This document shows, piece by piece, positions 5,616 through 5,922 of a stretch of 5,922 bases of DNA (positions within the stretch are counted from its first letter, which is position 1; each line of letters begins with the position of its first letter). The translations under genes and the position numbers were made by a program. The stretch spans positions 1-5,922 of the forward strand of contig JAISAX010000860.1 of assembly GCA_031266495.1 (NCBI GenBank), in the 5' to 3' direction. This DNA comes from Opitutaceae bacterium (GTDB taxonomy: Bacteria; Verrucomicrobiota; Verrucomicrobiae; Opitutales; Opitutaceae). Below the pieces are notes generated by a model. That model worked only from the letters and a program-made list of their open reading frames with translations. It was not told the DNA's origin and ran no database searches.

Positions 5616-5640
5616 CCCGGCCCAACGGGCCGGGTTTTTT
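5616..5640 (+). terminator. Strong terminator-like hairpin without an evident upstream gene
   Basis: CCCGGCCC (5616-5623) and GGGCCGGG (5627-5634) form a perfect 8-bp stem with loop AAC and are followed at once by six T (5635-5640). This is a textbook intrinsic terminator for plus-strand transcription. No supported plus-strand gene lies between 3159 and this point. Its loop and style resemble the neighbouring repeat hairpins, so it may be a repeat unit rather than the end of a transcript. Confidence 0.55.
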
Positions 5641-5656
5641 AAATCGCAACGCGTGA

Positions 5657-5702
5657 GGGCTGAAAGCCCGGCGCAAAAAGCACCGGCGAAAAAAGCACCG
5701 GC
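5657..5702. repeat. Small hairpin and a 15-bp tandem duplication
   Basis: GGGCT (5657-5661) and AGCCC (5665-5669) pair around GAA. From 5669 two 15-bp copies follow, CGGCGCAAAAAGCAC (5669-5683) and CGGCGAAAAAAGCAC (5684-5698), differing at one base, and a partial third start CGGC. Confidence 0.6.
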
Positions 5703-5738
5703 ATTCCCATGCTGCCGCGCCGTTGGCGCTCCGCCGGC

Positions 5739-5829
5739 GTTCTCGTTCTCGTTCTCTTTCTCTTTCTCGTTCTCTCCGTCTCCGGGATGTTTCGAGAAAG
5801 AGAACGAGAACGAGTAAGAGAACGAGAAC
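5739..5829. repeat. Hexamer microsatellite in two facing arrays
   Basis: Six KTTCTC hexamers (5739-5774; units G,G,G,T,T,G by first base) are followed by a 19-nt spacer and six hexamers of the complementary type, GAGAAA/GAGAAC with one GAGTAA (5794-5829). In full register about 31 of 36 positions pair; 21 bp are perfect (5742-5762 with 5794-5814). The result is a long imperfect hairpin. Read on the minus strand it gives Phe-Ser or Glu-Asn/Glu-Lys runs, depending on the array, which is the trivial translation of the hexamer. Confidence 0.85.
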
Positions 5830-5861
5830 GATTTCAGAGGGCATGGCACCACTTCCTGTTG

Positions 5862-5922
<61 letters not shown>

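Noticed and set aside
5296..5844. 182-codon minus-strand open frame with AGGAAG 7 nt before its ATG and a hydrophobic start
   Set aside because: The only Shine-Dalgarno-like site in the window precedes it, but the Val/Leu stretch and the following Arg-Glu run are simply the hexamer arrays read in this frame. I consider it chance.
5001..5852. 283-codon minus-strand open frame at the contig end
   Set aside because: The product is a translation of the microsatellite and palindromic repeats (Phe-Ser and Glu-Asn runs, NPNG-type repeats). Two other frames of the same region are open as well.

Overview
The window is a high-GC bacterial contig end with four protein genes, all on the minus strand, and one tRNA gene on the plus strand. 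The lineage cannot be proved from the sequence. My best inference is Verrucomicrobiota, possibly near Opitutae. Three things suggest it: the style of the Rho protein, the lack of a recognisable Shine-Dalgarno sequence before any of the four genes, and the dense intergenic palindromes, whose chance translations (QAGCLP, GQASCLP) I remember from spurious proteins in that group. This rests on memory and was not searched.

Layout from left to right: positions 1-183 hold short inverted and direct repeats and a weak terminator. Positions 184-1997 hold an NfsB-type nitroreductase and, just upstream of it in transcription, an Old Yellow Enzyme of the YqjM class. They look like a two-gene flavoenzyme operon for reducing electrophiles. 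Positions 1998-2236 are a spacer with a perfect palindrome. Positions 2237-2869 encode a probably exported methionine sulfoxide reductase A. A tRNA-Ala(GGC) lies at 3083-3158 with a terminator-like hairpin behind it. Positions 3255-3356 hold two identical 20-bp palindromes in opposite orientation, a REPIN-like pair. Positions 3479-4744 encode transcription termination factor Rho.

The last 1.2 kb (4745-5922) contains no gene I can support. It is a chain of about a dozen hairpins: a perfect 11-bp dyad near 4980, three related GC-rich palindromes at 5063-5152, a nested inverted repeat spanning about 5221-5505, a terminator-like hairpin at 5616-5640, and a hexamer microsatellite in two facing arrays (5739-5829). 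The window ends in 60 consecutive G, most likely a sequencing or assembly artefact.

The three redox genes (msrA, ene-reductase, nitroreductase) share a strand and a theme of oxidative and electrophile stress, but msrA is separated by 239 bp and may be its own unit. The genes themselves are familiar families. I found no convincing new enzymatic system. The unusual content is the repeat architecture on the right and an altered RNA-binding motif in Rho.
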